From: Terrabacter sp. Ter38
GTDB taxonomy: Bacteria; Actinomycetota; Actinomycetes; Actinomycetales; Dermatophilaceae
DNA: 64,000 bases
Direction of reading: 5' to 3'
Assembly: GCF_024519435.1 (NCBI RefSeq)
Contig: NZ_JALJRZ010000002.1
Coordinates: 248,001 to 312,000 of the forward strand
The notes under the pieces are model-generated. The model was not told the origin of the DNA and made no database searches. It saw only the letters and a program-made list of their open reading frames with translations. Both the position numbers and the translations under genes were made by a program. Positions 42,396-50,367 of this stretch are shown piece after piece. The stretch's first letter is position 1. Each line of letters starts with the position of its first letter.

Positions 42396-44833
42396 TCCTT
42401 CGAGGGTCGCGGCGTCCCGACACGAGGGGGCGCCGCGGGAGCCGCCTCGTGCGCCGTCTGACCGCCACGGCCGCCACGCTCGCGGCGCTCGGCCTGTCCG
42501 TCGGTCCGTCCGCGAGCGCCGTCCCGTCCCCCGCCGGGCCGAGCACGTATGCCGCCCGGCCCGGTGCGTCCGTCACCCACCGAGCCGCCGTGGTGCCCGC
42601 CAAGGACGTCGCCGTCATCGTGCTCGACACGCTGACACCGTCCGTCGTCGGGCCCGGCAAGGACGTCACGATCACCGGCACGGTCACCGCCCCGCTCACC
42701 GGACCGCTGTCCGGCCCGGAGGTCCGGGTCGTGCGCGGCGACGTGACGGTCACCCAGCGCAGCACCCTCGACGACTGGGCCACGGGCCGCACCGAGACGT
42801 CCGGCCGCACCGTCGACACGACGTCGCTGGCCACGGTCGCCGCCGGACAGACGCGGCCCTTCACCGCGACGGTTCCGTGGGAGCGGCTGCGGTCCGACGA
42901 CGCCTTCGCGGCGGTGCCGATCTCGGTCGAGGTCGTCCAGGAGGGCGCGAGCGAGCCCACCGGCATGACGCGCACCTTCATCGCCTGGAACGGCCGCAAG
43001 GAGTACGTCCCGCTCAAGGTCGCGACGGTCCTGCCGGTGACCCTCGACCCCGCCGTCGCGCTCGCCTCGCGCGACGACGCGACCCGCCTGGCGGCCTGGG
43101 AGCAGGCGATCGGCCCCGACTCGCGGGTGGCCCGCATCCTCGAGGGCACCCGTGGCACACCCGTCGACCTCGCGCTCGACGCGTCGGTGCTCGGTCCCGA
43201 CCTGGGCGCGGGCTCCGGGACGACAGGTCCGACGCCGGGTCCGACGCCGAGCGGGACGCCGACGTCCGGTGGCACCGGCACCACCACTCCGGCCCCGTCC
43301 GGCACCTCGGGCACCCCCTCCTCGAGCGCCACGGGAACCACGGGCACCCCGGCCCCGGGGGCCGGGACGAGCACCACAGCCCCCGAGGGCACCCAGACCC
43401 CGGCGGCCCCGTCGACGACGTCGACCGCGCCACCGGCCGGCACCCCGTCCGAGGCCACGCTGGCCATCGCGCGCCTCGGCGACGCGGTCGTGGCGCAGCT
43501 GGGCGGGCGCAGCGTCTGGGCCCTGCCGTACGCCGACGCCGACGTCGCCGCCACGGTCGGCGTCGACCCGGCGAACTCCCTCGTGCGCGACCTCGTCAGC
43601 CGGGCGTCCACCCTGGCGGCCCGGCTCGGGCAGCCGGCCCGGGCCGACATCGTCTGGCCGGTCGACGGCCTCCTGCCCGCCGGGCGTGAGCAGGGCATCA
43701 AGACGCTCCTGTCCGGCACGACCGTCAAGAAGGCCGCGGGCATCGTCGTCAACGCCGCGGCCGTGACGAGGGAGACGGCCTACACCCCGACCGCTCGCCG
43801 GGTCACGTCGAGCGGGACCCGGCTGCTCGCGTACGACGCGCGTCTGTCCGCGCTGCTGCCGAAGCGCACCGACCCCAGCCCGGTCCTGTCGGTGCAGCGC
43901 TACCTCGCCGAGACGCTCGTGCTGCTCGGCGAGCGCGCCGGCACGCCGCGCTCCGTGCTCGTCACCGCGCCGCGCACCTACGACCCCGATGCCGCCGACC
44001 TCGCGACCTTCCTCGCGGCCACGTCGAGCGCACCCTGGCTCGACACCGTCGACGCCGCGTCGCTGCTGACCGACAGCGGCAGCGACAAGGCCGTGCCGCA
44101 GACGAGGCCGACCACCCCCGTCGTGTCCGCCGCCCCGAAGCCCGTGCTCGACGCCCGCCGCCTCGCCCGGATGGCCGACCAGCGCGACACGCTCGTCAGC
44201 GTCTCGTCGGTGCTGCGCGACGGCGAGGAGTTCGAGCGCACCTACCGCGAGGTGCTCGACGGGCTCGCCAGTGCGCGGTGGCGCTGGAACCCTGCGGGCT
44301 GGGTCACCCTGGCCAACTCGGTGGACGCCGACATCAAGGCCGCGACGAGCGCCATCCGGGTCGTGCCGCGCACGAGCACGATCAACCTCCTCGCCGAGAA
44401 CGGCACGCTGCGCATCACGGTCGAGAACGGCCTCGACTACACCGTCGAGGACATCCGCCTGCGGCTCGTGCCCGACAACCCCCGCATCCGGATCGTCGAG
44501 CAGCCCGACCCCGTGACGATCGGACCGTCCTCGCGCACCAACGTCCCCGTCGAGGTCGCCGCGGTGGCCGCGGGGCACGCCGAGATCCGTGCCTTCCTCA
44601 CCACCGCGGACGGCACCCTGATCGGCTCGCCCGCCACGATCCCCGTGTCGGCCAACCCGCTCGACGCCGCCATCTACTGGGTGGGCGGCATCCTCGTCGG
44701 ACTCGTCCTGCTCGCCGGCGTCATCCGCGCCGTGGTCAAGGGCACCTCGCGCGTCGACGAGATCGCCGACATCGAGGCCGTGACCGCGGCACACGAGGCG
44801 CTCGGCGATGCGGACGACCGGGATCACGTCTGA
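42392..44833 (+). CDS. DUF6049 secreted, membrane-anchored protein
   Basis: An 813-residue protein matching the family of mycobacterial Rv3909. A basic start and hydrophobic segment (about 20-42) form the signal peptide. A beta-rich domain follows, then a Pro/Thr/Gly/Ser linker (about 272-350), a large central domain with the WALPYADADVAA segment, an Ig-like domain (INLLAENGTLRITVENGLD) and a C-terminal transmembrane helix (about 757-780) with a short acidic tail. Function is unknown but the gene is conserved next to murJ and is presumed to act in wall assembly. It overlaps the Nudix gene by GTGA. murJ, normally next, is absent here. Confidence 0.85.
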   Translation: MILRGSRRPDTRGRRGSRLVRRLTATAATLAALGLSVGPSASAVPSPAGPSTYAARPGASVTHRAAVVPAKDVAVIVLDTLTPSVVGPGKDVTITGTVTAPLTGPLSGPEVRVVRGDVTVTQRSTLDDWATGRTETSGRTVDTTSLATVAAGQTRPFTATVPWERLRSDDAFAAVPISVEVVQEGASEPTGMTRTFIAWNGRKEYVPLKVATVLPVTLDPAVALASRDDATRLAAWEQAIGPDSRVARILEGTRGTPVDLALDASVLGPDLGAGSGTTGPTPGPTPSGTPTSGGTGTTTPAPSGTSGTPSSSATGTTGTPAPGAGTSTTAPEGTQTPAAPSTTSTAPPAGTPSEATLAIARLGDAVVAQLGGRSVWALPYADADVAATVGVDPANSLVRDLVSRASTLAARLGQPARADIVWPVDGLLPAGREQGIKTLLSGTTVKKAAGIVVNAAAVTRETAYTPTARRVTSSGTRLLAYDARLSALLPKRTDPSPVLSVQRYLAETLVLLGERAGTPRSVLVTAPRTYDPDAADLATFLAATSSAPWLDTVDAASLLTDSGSDKAVPQTRPTTPVVSAAPKPVLDARRLARMADQRDTLVSVSSVLRDGEEFERTYREVLDGLASARWRWNPAGWVTLANSVDADIKAATSAIRVVPRTSTINLLAENGTLRITVENGLDYTVEDIRLRLVPDNPRIRIVEQPDPVTIGPSSRTNVPVEVAAVAAGHAEIRAFLTTADGTLIGSPATIPVSANPLDAAIYWVGGILVGLVLLAGVIRAVVKGTSRVDEIADIEAVTAAHEALGDADDRDHV

Positions 44834-44840
44834 GTCGGCC

Positions 44841-44846
44841 TAGGAT
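44841..44846 (+). promoter_or_regulatory. Possible -10 box before the pseudokinase gene
   Basis: TAGGAT lies 52 bp upstream of the chosen start in the 64-bp gap after DUF6049. It could give the pseudokinase-sigM unit a promoter of its own. No clear -35 is seen. Confidence 0.35.
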
Positions 44847-44897
44847 GGGTGGCGAGCCACGCATCCGCGCACGACATGACGAGGGAGGGTGACGCAC

Positions 44898-46844
44898 GTG
44901 CAGGGAGTCGGACCCGGATCCGTCTTGGGCGGCCGCTACGCGGTCACGCTGCGCACCTCCGAGGGCACCCACCACGAGCGCTGGCGTGCCAACGACCACA
45001 CGCTCGAGCGCGAGGTCGTGCTCGTCTGCTTCCCGGCCGGTTCCTCGGTCGCCGCCGCCGCGCTCGATGCCGCCCGCCGCGCTGCAGGAATCGAGGACTC
45101 CCGCCTCGTCCGGGTCCTCGACGTGGGCACCGACCAGGGCGTCGGCTTCATCGTCGAGGAGCCCCTGACCGGTGCCGTGCCCCTCTCGCACCTGCTGCAG
45201 AGCGGCGGCCTGTCGCCCGACGAGGTGCGCCGCCTGACGGGTGAGGCCGCCACCGCCCTCGACAAGGCGACCCACCGGGGCCTGCACCACCTCGCCCTGA
45301 CGCCGAGCTCGCTGCTGCGCATGTCCGACGGCGCCGTCAAGGTCCGCGGCCTCGCCACCGAGGCCGCCCTCACCGACGCCGACCGGCTCTCCGACGAGCG
45401 GGCGTCCCGCGCCGACGCGGTCGGCCTCGTCAAGATCGCGTATGCCGGCCTGACCGGTCGCTGGCCCATGGTGTCCGTCGACGACGGGCTGATCCCCGCA
45501 GGCGGCCCGGTGGGCCTCGAGGCGGCCCCGACCATCGTCGGCGGCGTGGCCGCGCCGTCCGAGATCGCCGTGGGTGTGCCCAACGACCTCGACCTCATCT
45601 GTCGGATGACCCTCGGTGGTGGCCGCCGTGGACCGGTCTCGCCCGGTGACCTCGCCCTGCAGATCGCGCCGTGGCCCAGTGAACAGGCGTCGTCCGACGG
45701 CGCCACCGGCATCGGCCTGCGCAGCCGTGACGACCGCGAGTCCCTCGAGCCGACGCGCGTCATGCCGCCCGTGCGCGCCGGTGCCGCCGCAGTGGGTGCT
45801 GCCGGGGCGGCTGGGGCACCCAGTGCAGCCGGGGCGTCGACGGGCGGGGCTGGCGACTCCGGCCAGGCCAGCACGATCTTCTTCGACAGCGTCCCCGACG
45901 GACAGCCAGGGACGACGGCTTCCAGGGGCGCCACCACCGAGCGGGTCCAGGGCGGCGTCGCCGCGGCCGGGGCGGCCGCCGCGGGCGTCGCCGGTGCCAT
46001 CGGCGACAAGGTCGGCTCGTTCGCGCGCGCCGCCGCCGACAAGGCCGCCGCCCGCGCCGCGGAGCGCCGTTCGGCCCACGACGACGACTTCGACGGCGAG
46101 GACATCGGCCTCGTCGACGCGCTCGACGAGGCCCCTGCGACCCGCCTCGAGCCGCCGCTGCCCGTCTTCGGCCGCGAGGTCCCTGAGGCCCCCAGCGGTG
46201 CCCAGTCCCGCATCGCCCTGGCGATCGTCGGGGTGCTCGTGCTCATCGCGCTGTTCATCGGCATCAGCAACGTCATGAAGATCGGCCAGCACGACGGCCC
46301 GACTCCCGCCGTCACGGTGACCCAGACGCGCACCCCCGCCGCCACGCAGGCGCAGGGCACGACGACCCAGGCACCCCCGAGCACGACCCAGGCGCCGCCT
46401 GCCGCGCCGGTCGGCGTCGTCGGTGGCACCGGCTTCGACCCCGAGGACGGCACCGAGTCCGACCAGAACGTCAAGCTGACCTTCGACGGCGACCCGAGCA
46501 CGGAGTGGCGCTCCCGCTGGTACGGCACCGCCACCTTCAACGGCAACAAGGACGGCGTCGGGGTCCTGCTCGACCTCAGCGCGCCCACCGTCGTCAAGGA
46601 GGTCGAGCTCGTCCTGCCCGCCGAGCAGAACGTCACCGTCTACGCCACCGACTCCGGCTCGACGAAGTCGCTCGACGGCGCGCAGAAGATCGGCTCGATG
46701 GAGAAGGCCAACGGCACCGTCGTCATCAAGACCAGCGGCCAGCTCCAGCCGGCGAGCAAGATCCTCGTCATCGTCACCAAGGCGGCGCCCGCCGAGGCCG
46801 CGAACCACTACCGCGCGCAGATCAGCGAAGTGACGGTGCGCTGA
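44898..46844 (+). CDS. Membrane pseudokinase with outer discoidin-like domain (MviN C-terminal-type)
   Basis: A 648-residue protein. Residues 1-265 follow a protein kinase fold (VLGGRYAV at 9-16), but catalytic residues are missing: the VAIK position reads VVLVCF, HRDIKPAN reads HHLALTPSS, and DFG reads VRGLA. An Ala-rich linker, one transmembrane helix (about 437-458) and a Thr/Pro stalk lead to an outer discoidin-like domain (about 505-648). This is the layout of the C-terminal half of mycobacterial MviN (Rv3910), where the phosphorylated pseudokinase binds FhaA to restrain MurJ. Here the MurJ part is absent. The GTG at 44898 has GGGAGGG 8 nt upstream; a GTG at 44889 is less well spaced. 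Confidence 0.88.
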   Translation: MQGVGPGSVLGGRYAVTLRTSEGTHHERWRANDHTLEREVVLVCFPAGSSVAAAALDAARRAAGIEDSRLVRVLDVGTDQGVGFIVEEPLTGAVPLSHLLQSGGLSPDEVRRLTGEAATALDKATHRGLHHLALTPSSLLRMSDGAVKVRGLATEAALTDADRLSDERASRADAVGLVKIAYAGLTGRWPMVSVDDGLIPAGGPVGLEAAPTIVGGVAAPSEIAVGVPNDLDLICRMTLGGGRRGPVSPGDLALQIAPWPSEQASSDGATGIGLRSRDDRESLEPTRVMPPVRAGAAAVGAAGAAGAPSAAGASTGGAGDSGQASTIFFDSVPDGQPGTTASRGATTERVQGGVAAAGAAAAGVAGAIGDKVGSFARAAADKAAARAAERRSAHDDDFDGEDIGLVDALDEAPATRLEPPLPVFGREVPEAPSGAQSRIALAIVGVLVLIALFIGISNVMKIGQHDGPTPAVTVTQTRTPAATQAQGTTTQAPPSTTQAPPAAPVGVVGGTGFDPEDGTESDQNVKLTFDGDPSTEWRSRWYGTATFNGNKDGVGVLLDLSAPTVVKEVELVLPAEQNVTVYATDSGSTKSLDGAQKIGSMEKANGTVVIKTSGQLQPASKILVIVTKAAPAEAANHYRAQISEVTVR

Positions 46845-46846
46845 CC

Positions 46847-47419
46847 GTGAGCCCGGGGGTTGCCGCCCCGGTCGCCGATCTGAGCGACCGGGAGCTGCTG
46901 GCACTGCACGTCGACGGCGACGACCATGCCTTTGCCGAGCTCTTTCGCCGACACAAGGACCGGATGTGGGCCGTCGCCCTGCGCACCGTGCGTGACCCCG
47001 AGCTCGCGGCCGACTGCGTCCAGGACGGCTTCATCGCGGCCTTCCGGCGGGCCGAGTCCTACCGGGGCGAGGCGGCCGTCACGACCTGGCTGCACCGGAT
47101 CATCGTCAACGCCTGCCTCGACCGGCTCCGCCGTCGCAAGCCGACCGCCGAGCTGCCGGAGTACGAGCTCGCCGACCGGCACGACCACCACGCCTCGACG
47201 GAGGTGCGCCTCGACATCCAGGAGGCCCTCGCCAAGCTGCCCGACGGGCAGCGGGCGGCGCTCGTGCTCGTCGACATGCACGCCGTACCGGTGGCCGAGG
47301 CCGCCGTCATCCTCGGCGTGGCCGAGGGGACCATCAAGTCGCGGTGCGCCCGCGGACGCGCGGCCCTGGCCCAGCACCTCGGGCTCACGCCGGGCGTCCG
47401 TCCCGTCGAGCAGGACTGA
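46847..47419 (+). CDS. sigM: ECF RNA polymerase sigma factor SigM
   Basis: A 190-residue ECF sigma factor. Region 2 covers about residues 15-85 (FAELFRRHKDRMWAVALRTV, then AADCVQDGFIAAFR) and region 4 about 115-175 (LPDGQRAALVLVDMHAVPVAE, then ILGVAEGTIKSRCARGR). Sequence and position (after the MviN-type pseudokinase, before trxB and trxA) match mycobacterial sigM (Rv3911). The GTG at 46847 starts two bases after the pseudokinase stop. The next gene is a membrane protein in the place of its anti-sigma factor, and an ECF-type promoter lies between the two. Confidence 0.93.
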   Translation: MSPGVAAPVADLSDRELLALHVDGDDHAFAELFRRHKDRMWAVALRTVRDPELAADCVQDGFIAAFRRAESYRGEAAVTTWLHRIIVNACLDRLRRRKPTAELPEYELADRHDHHASTEVRLDIQEALAKLPDGQRAALVLVDMHAVPVAEAAVILGVAEGTIKSRCARGRAALAQHLGLTPGVRPVEQD

Positions 47420-47539
47420 CCGCGGTCCACGTCCGGCCTCCACGGGGTACGGGACGACCGGTGACCGGTCGGGCTCCGGGGCTCGCTGGGCACCGTTCGG
47501 GCACCGTTCTCCACCGGCCGAAGAATGGTTGAATCCGGT

Positions 47540-47566
47540 GGAACCCGACGGCCACAGGGGACCGTC
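47540..47566 (+). promoter_or_regulatory. ECF sigma promoter (GGAACC-N17-CGTC)
   Basis: GGAACC (47540-47545) and CGTC (47563-47566) are spaced by 17 bp, the consensus shape for SigM/SigE-type ECF promoters. It lies 73 bp upstream of the anti-sigma-like gene and downstream of sigM, so SigM could raise its own inhibitor. Confidence 0.6.
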
Positions 47567-47638
47567 GAAACCACGGCGACCGGCATACCCCTGCCTGCCC
47601 GTACGACCACCGCACGTTCTGCCTGAAGGACCACATCC

Positions 47639-48568
47639 GTGGACGAGTCCGCGCACACCCCTGAGCCCGACCCTCGCGTCCGCGACCCCGACGGACGTGC
47701 CGCCACCGAGCCGGCCCCTCCCGCCCACCTCGTCGCCCCTGTCGACGGCCTCGACCACGAGGTCGCGGACGACGCCCCCGTGCCCCACCTCGCCGCGGAC
47801 GTCGAGCACCAGGTGCGGACCCTGCTCGCCGGCGCGGCCGACCCGGGGCCCATGCCCGACGGCGTGTCCGAGCGCATCTCTGGCGCGTTGCTCGACGCGG
47901 CTCGGCTGCGGGTCGACCCCGGACCGCTGTCCGAGTCGCGCTCCGGCTCGCACGCCACGGGGGCGAGCACCAGAGGGACGAACGCCACGGGGACGAACGA
48001 CGTGGGCCACGGCACCGTGCTCGCTCTGCCGTCCCGCGCCGACCGTCCCAAGCCGATCTACCTCGTGGCCGCGGTGGCGGCGGCCGTCGCCGTCGTCGCC
48101 GTGGGCGCCTCGGCCCTGCACGTGACGAAGCGGCCCAACGGCGCGGCGGTCGTCCGCGACACCTACCCCTCGGGGGCCACGACGGCGCCGCCCAGCCCTG
48201 CGGCGACCGCCGGTGGGCTGCACATCCAGCTCAGCACGACGGCATACACCGCCGGCACCCTCGCCACGCGGGCCCGGGCGATGCTCGACCACCCGGGCCA
48301 GCCGATCGGCGACCTGGCAGCCGAGTCTCCGGGCATCGGGCCCATCGCGACGCCGATCGGGCTGGAGGCGTGCCTCGAGGAGATCGGGGCGGTCGGCGCG
48401 GCCGACCCGGCGCCCGAAGGGGTCTCGGCAGACCTCGCCACGTTCGCCGGTCGTCCGGCGGTCGTCGTCGTCGTCACGAGGGCCGGAGCCAGCACCGCCT
48501 GGGCGGTCGAGCGCAGCTGCACGACCGGCGCGCCGGGCCTGCTCGCGGGCGCCACGCCCGTCCCCTGA
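47639..48568 (+). CDS. Membrane protein in the place of the SigM anti-sigma factor
   Basis: A 309-residue protein with an Asp/Pro/Ala-rich cytoplasmic part (1-138), one transmembrane helix (about 140-160, IYLVAAVAAAVAVVAVGASA) and an outer domain (165-309) with two Cys (ACLEEIG and RSCTTG) that may form a disulfide. Mycobacteria have the anti-SigM protein RsmA (Rv3912) at this position. Residues 55-95 (DVEHQVRTLLAGAAD, then VSERISGALLDAARLR) are helical and could bind the sigma factor. No HxxxCxxC motif is seen. The GTG at 47639 has GAAGGA 8 nt upstream. Assignment rests mostly on position and topology. Confidence 0.72.
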   Translation: MDESAHTPEPDPRVRDPDGRAATEPAPPAHLVAPVDGLDHEVADDAPVPHLAADVEHQVRTLLAGAADPGPMPDGVSERISGALLDAARLRVDPGPLSESRSGSHATGASTRGTNATGTNDVGHGTVLALPSRADRPKPIYLVAAVAAAVAVVAVGASALHVTKRPNGAAVVRDTYPSGATTAPPSPAATAGGLHIQLSTTAYTAGTLATRARAMLDHPGQPIGDLAAESPGIGPIATPIGLEACLEEIGAVGAADPAPEGVSADLATFAGRPAVVVVVTRAGASTAWAVERSCTTGAPGLLAGATPVP

Positions 48569-48720
48569 GCCCCATGCGATCACTGGCATCACGGACCGTC
48601 CCGCCACGCGGGCGCACCCGCGCACGCTGACGGGCGCGGGAACAACAACCGCCTAGGATCGGTTGAGGCCTATGCGGCTCGCGGCCTCCCGCCGTACCGG
48701 TTCCGACCGGTCACCGGGCG

Positions 48721-48745
48721 GGAACGAGCGGCCACGACACGAGTT
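48721..48745 (+). promoter_or_regulatory. SigR/SigH-type promoter of trxB
   Basis: GGAAC (48721-48725) and GTT (48743-48745) are spaced by 17 bp, close to the thiol-stress consensus GGAAY-N17/18-GTT. It ends 18 nt before the trxB start, so the leader would be very short but could still hold the AGGAG at 48751-48755. Control of trxBA by SigR/SigH is established in other actinobacteria. Confidence 0.55.
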
Positions 48746-48763
48746 TCACGAGGAGCAGCCCAC

Positions 48764-49819
48764 ATGTCCGACGTCCGCAACGTCATCATCATCGGCTCAG
48801 GCCCGGCGGGATACACCGCCGCCGTCTACGCCGCGCGCGCGAACCTCGCGCCCCTCGTCTTCGAGGGCGCCGTGACGGCGGGTGGCGCGTTGATGAACAC
48901 CACCGAGGTCGAGAACTTCCCCGGCTTCAAGGACGGCATCATGGGCCCGGACCTCATGGACGGCATGCGGGCTCAGGCCGAGCGCTTCGGCGCCGAGCTC
49001 GTCACCGACGACGTCACGGCCGTCGACCTGACGGGCGAGGTCAAGACCGTCACCGACGGCGAGGGCACCGTCCACCGTGCCCGCTCGGTCATCCTCGCGA
49101 TGGGCTCGGCCTACCGCGAGCTCGGCCTGCCCCGCGAGAAGGAGCTCTCGGGCCACGGCGTCTCGTGGTGCGCGACGTGCGACGGCTTCTTCTTCCGCGA
49201 CCAGGACATCGCCGTCATAGGCGGCGGAGACTCCGCCATCGAGGAGGCGACCTTCCTGACGAAGTTCGCCCGCACCGTGACGATCATCCACCGCCGCGGG
49301 GAGCTGCGCGCCAGCAAGATCATGGCCGACCGTGCCTTCGCCAACGACAAGATCCGTTTCGCCTGGAACTCCGAGGTCGCCGAGATCCACGGCGAGGGCA
49401 AGCTCTCCGGCATCACGCTGCGTGACACCGTCACCGGTGAGACCCGCGAGCTGCCCGTCACCGGGCTCTTCGTCGCCATCGGCCACGACCCGCGCAACGA
49501 GCTGCTCGTGCCCGCCGAGGGAGCTGGCGGCGAGACGGTCACGCTGGACGACGCCGGCTACGTGCTCGTCGACGGGCGCTCGACCCGCACCAGCGTCCCC
49601 GGCGTCTTCGCCTGTGGCGACCTCGTCGACCACACCTACCGCCAGGCCATCACCGCCGCCGGCTCCGGCTGCGCGGCCGCCCTCGACGCCGAGCACTACC
49701 TCGCCGCCCTCGAGGACACCACCTCGCCCGCCGAGGCTGCTGCCGAGGCCGCCGTCATCGACGAGACGGACTCGGGAGCGATCCCCGACCCGCGCGTCAC
49801 CGTCGGCGCCGACGCCTAA
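48764..49819 (+). CDS. trxB: Thioredoxin reductase
   Basis: Cytoplasmic FAD/NADPH flavoenzyme that keeps thioredoxin reduced. The 351-residue product has the FAD motif GSGPAG (11-16), the redox motif CATC (Cys136, Cys139), the NADPH motif [10 protein letters not shown] and the second FAD motif FACGDLVD. The last 35 residues are an Ala/Glu-rich tail beyond the usual family end (about 310-315). AGGAG at 48751-48755 supports the ATG at 48764. The thioredoxin gene follows by 85 bp. Confidence 0.97.
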   Translation: MSDVRNVIIIGSGPAGYTAAVYAARANLAPLVFEGAVTAGGALMNTTEVENFPGFKDGIMGPDLMDGMRAQAERFGAELVTDDVTAVDLTGEVKTVTDGEGTVHRARSVILAMGSAYRELGLPREKELSGHGVSWCATCDGFFFRDQDIAVIGGGDSAIEEATFLTKFARTVTIIHRRGELRASKIMADRAFANDKIRFAWNSEVAEIHGEGKLSGITLRDTVTGETRELPVTGLFVAIGHDPRNELLVPAEGAGGETVTLDDAGYVLVDGRSTRTSVPGVFACGDLVDHTYRQAITAAGSGCAAALDAEHYLAALEDTTSPAEAAAEAAVIDETDSGAIPDPRVTVGADA

Positions 49820-49904
49820 CGTCGGCTCCGGCACCCGAAGGCAGCCCCGAGGCAACCCGAGCCAACCTGAGCCACCCCCGCGCCAACCACGAGAAGGAAT
49901 CTCC

Positions 49905-50228
49905 ATGGCACTGAAGAACACGACCGACGCCACCTTCGCCGACGACGTCCTCATGAGCGACAAGCCCGTGCTCGTCGACTTCTGGGCGACGTGGTGCGGC
50001 CCGTGCCGCAAGGTCGCCCCGATCCTCGAGGAGATCAACGAGCAGTACGGCGACAAGATCGAGGTCGTCAAGCTCGACACCGACGCCAACGTCGACACCG
50101 CCGCCCGCTACGGCGTCGTGTCGATCCCGACGCTCAACGTCTACGTCAAGGGCGAGGTCGTCAAGACGATCGTCGGCGCGCACCCGAAGCCGAAGCTGCT
50201 GCGCGAGCTCGAGGAGTTCATCGCCTGA
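49905..50228 (+). CDS. trxA: Thioredoxin
   Basis: A 107-residue dithiol protein that reduces disulfides in cytoplasmic enzymes such as ribonucleotide reductase and peroxidases. The active site is WCGPC (Cys31, Cys34), with the cis-Pro in VSIPTLNVY. Length is standard. The ATG at 49905 has GAGAAGGA upstream. It is the second gene of the trxB-trxA unit and is followed directly by a hairpin terminator. Confidence 0.97.
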   Translation: MALKNTTDATFADDVLMSDKPVLVDFWATWCGPCRKVAPILEEINEQYGDKIEVVKLDTDANVDTAARYGVVSIPTLNVYVKGEVVKTIVGAHPKPKLLRELEEFIA

Positions 50229-50240
50229 CGGCAAACGTCG

Positions 50241-50273
50241 AAGGGGTGGTCCACCGTCACGGTGCCACCCCTT
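50241..50273 (+). terminator. Terminator of trxBA
   Basis: AAGGGGTGG (50241-50249) pairs perfectly with CCACCCCTT (50265-50273), and CACCG/CGGTG pair inside. TTTCG follows. A possible -10 for cwlM (TACGCT, 50282-50287) lies just downstream. Confidence 0.75.
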
Positions 50274-50367
50274 TCGCGTACTACGCTGCTGACGGCGCCC
50301 GACCGCTCCGGACTGACGCACAGCCCACCCGCGACCCCTCCGGAGCCCCTCACGGAAAGGAGCCGGT

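Noticed and set aside
43200-43460. Possible tandem repeat in the DUF6049 gene
   Set aside because: It is a Pro/Thr/Gly/Ser-rich linker with irregular codons, not a true DNA repeat.
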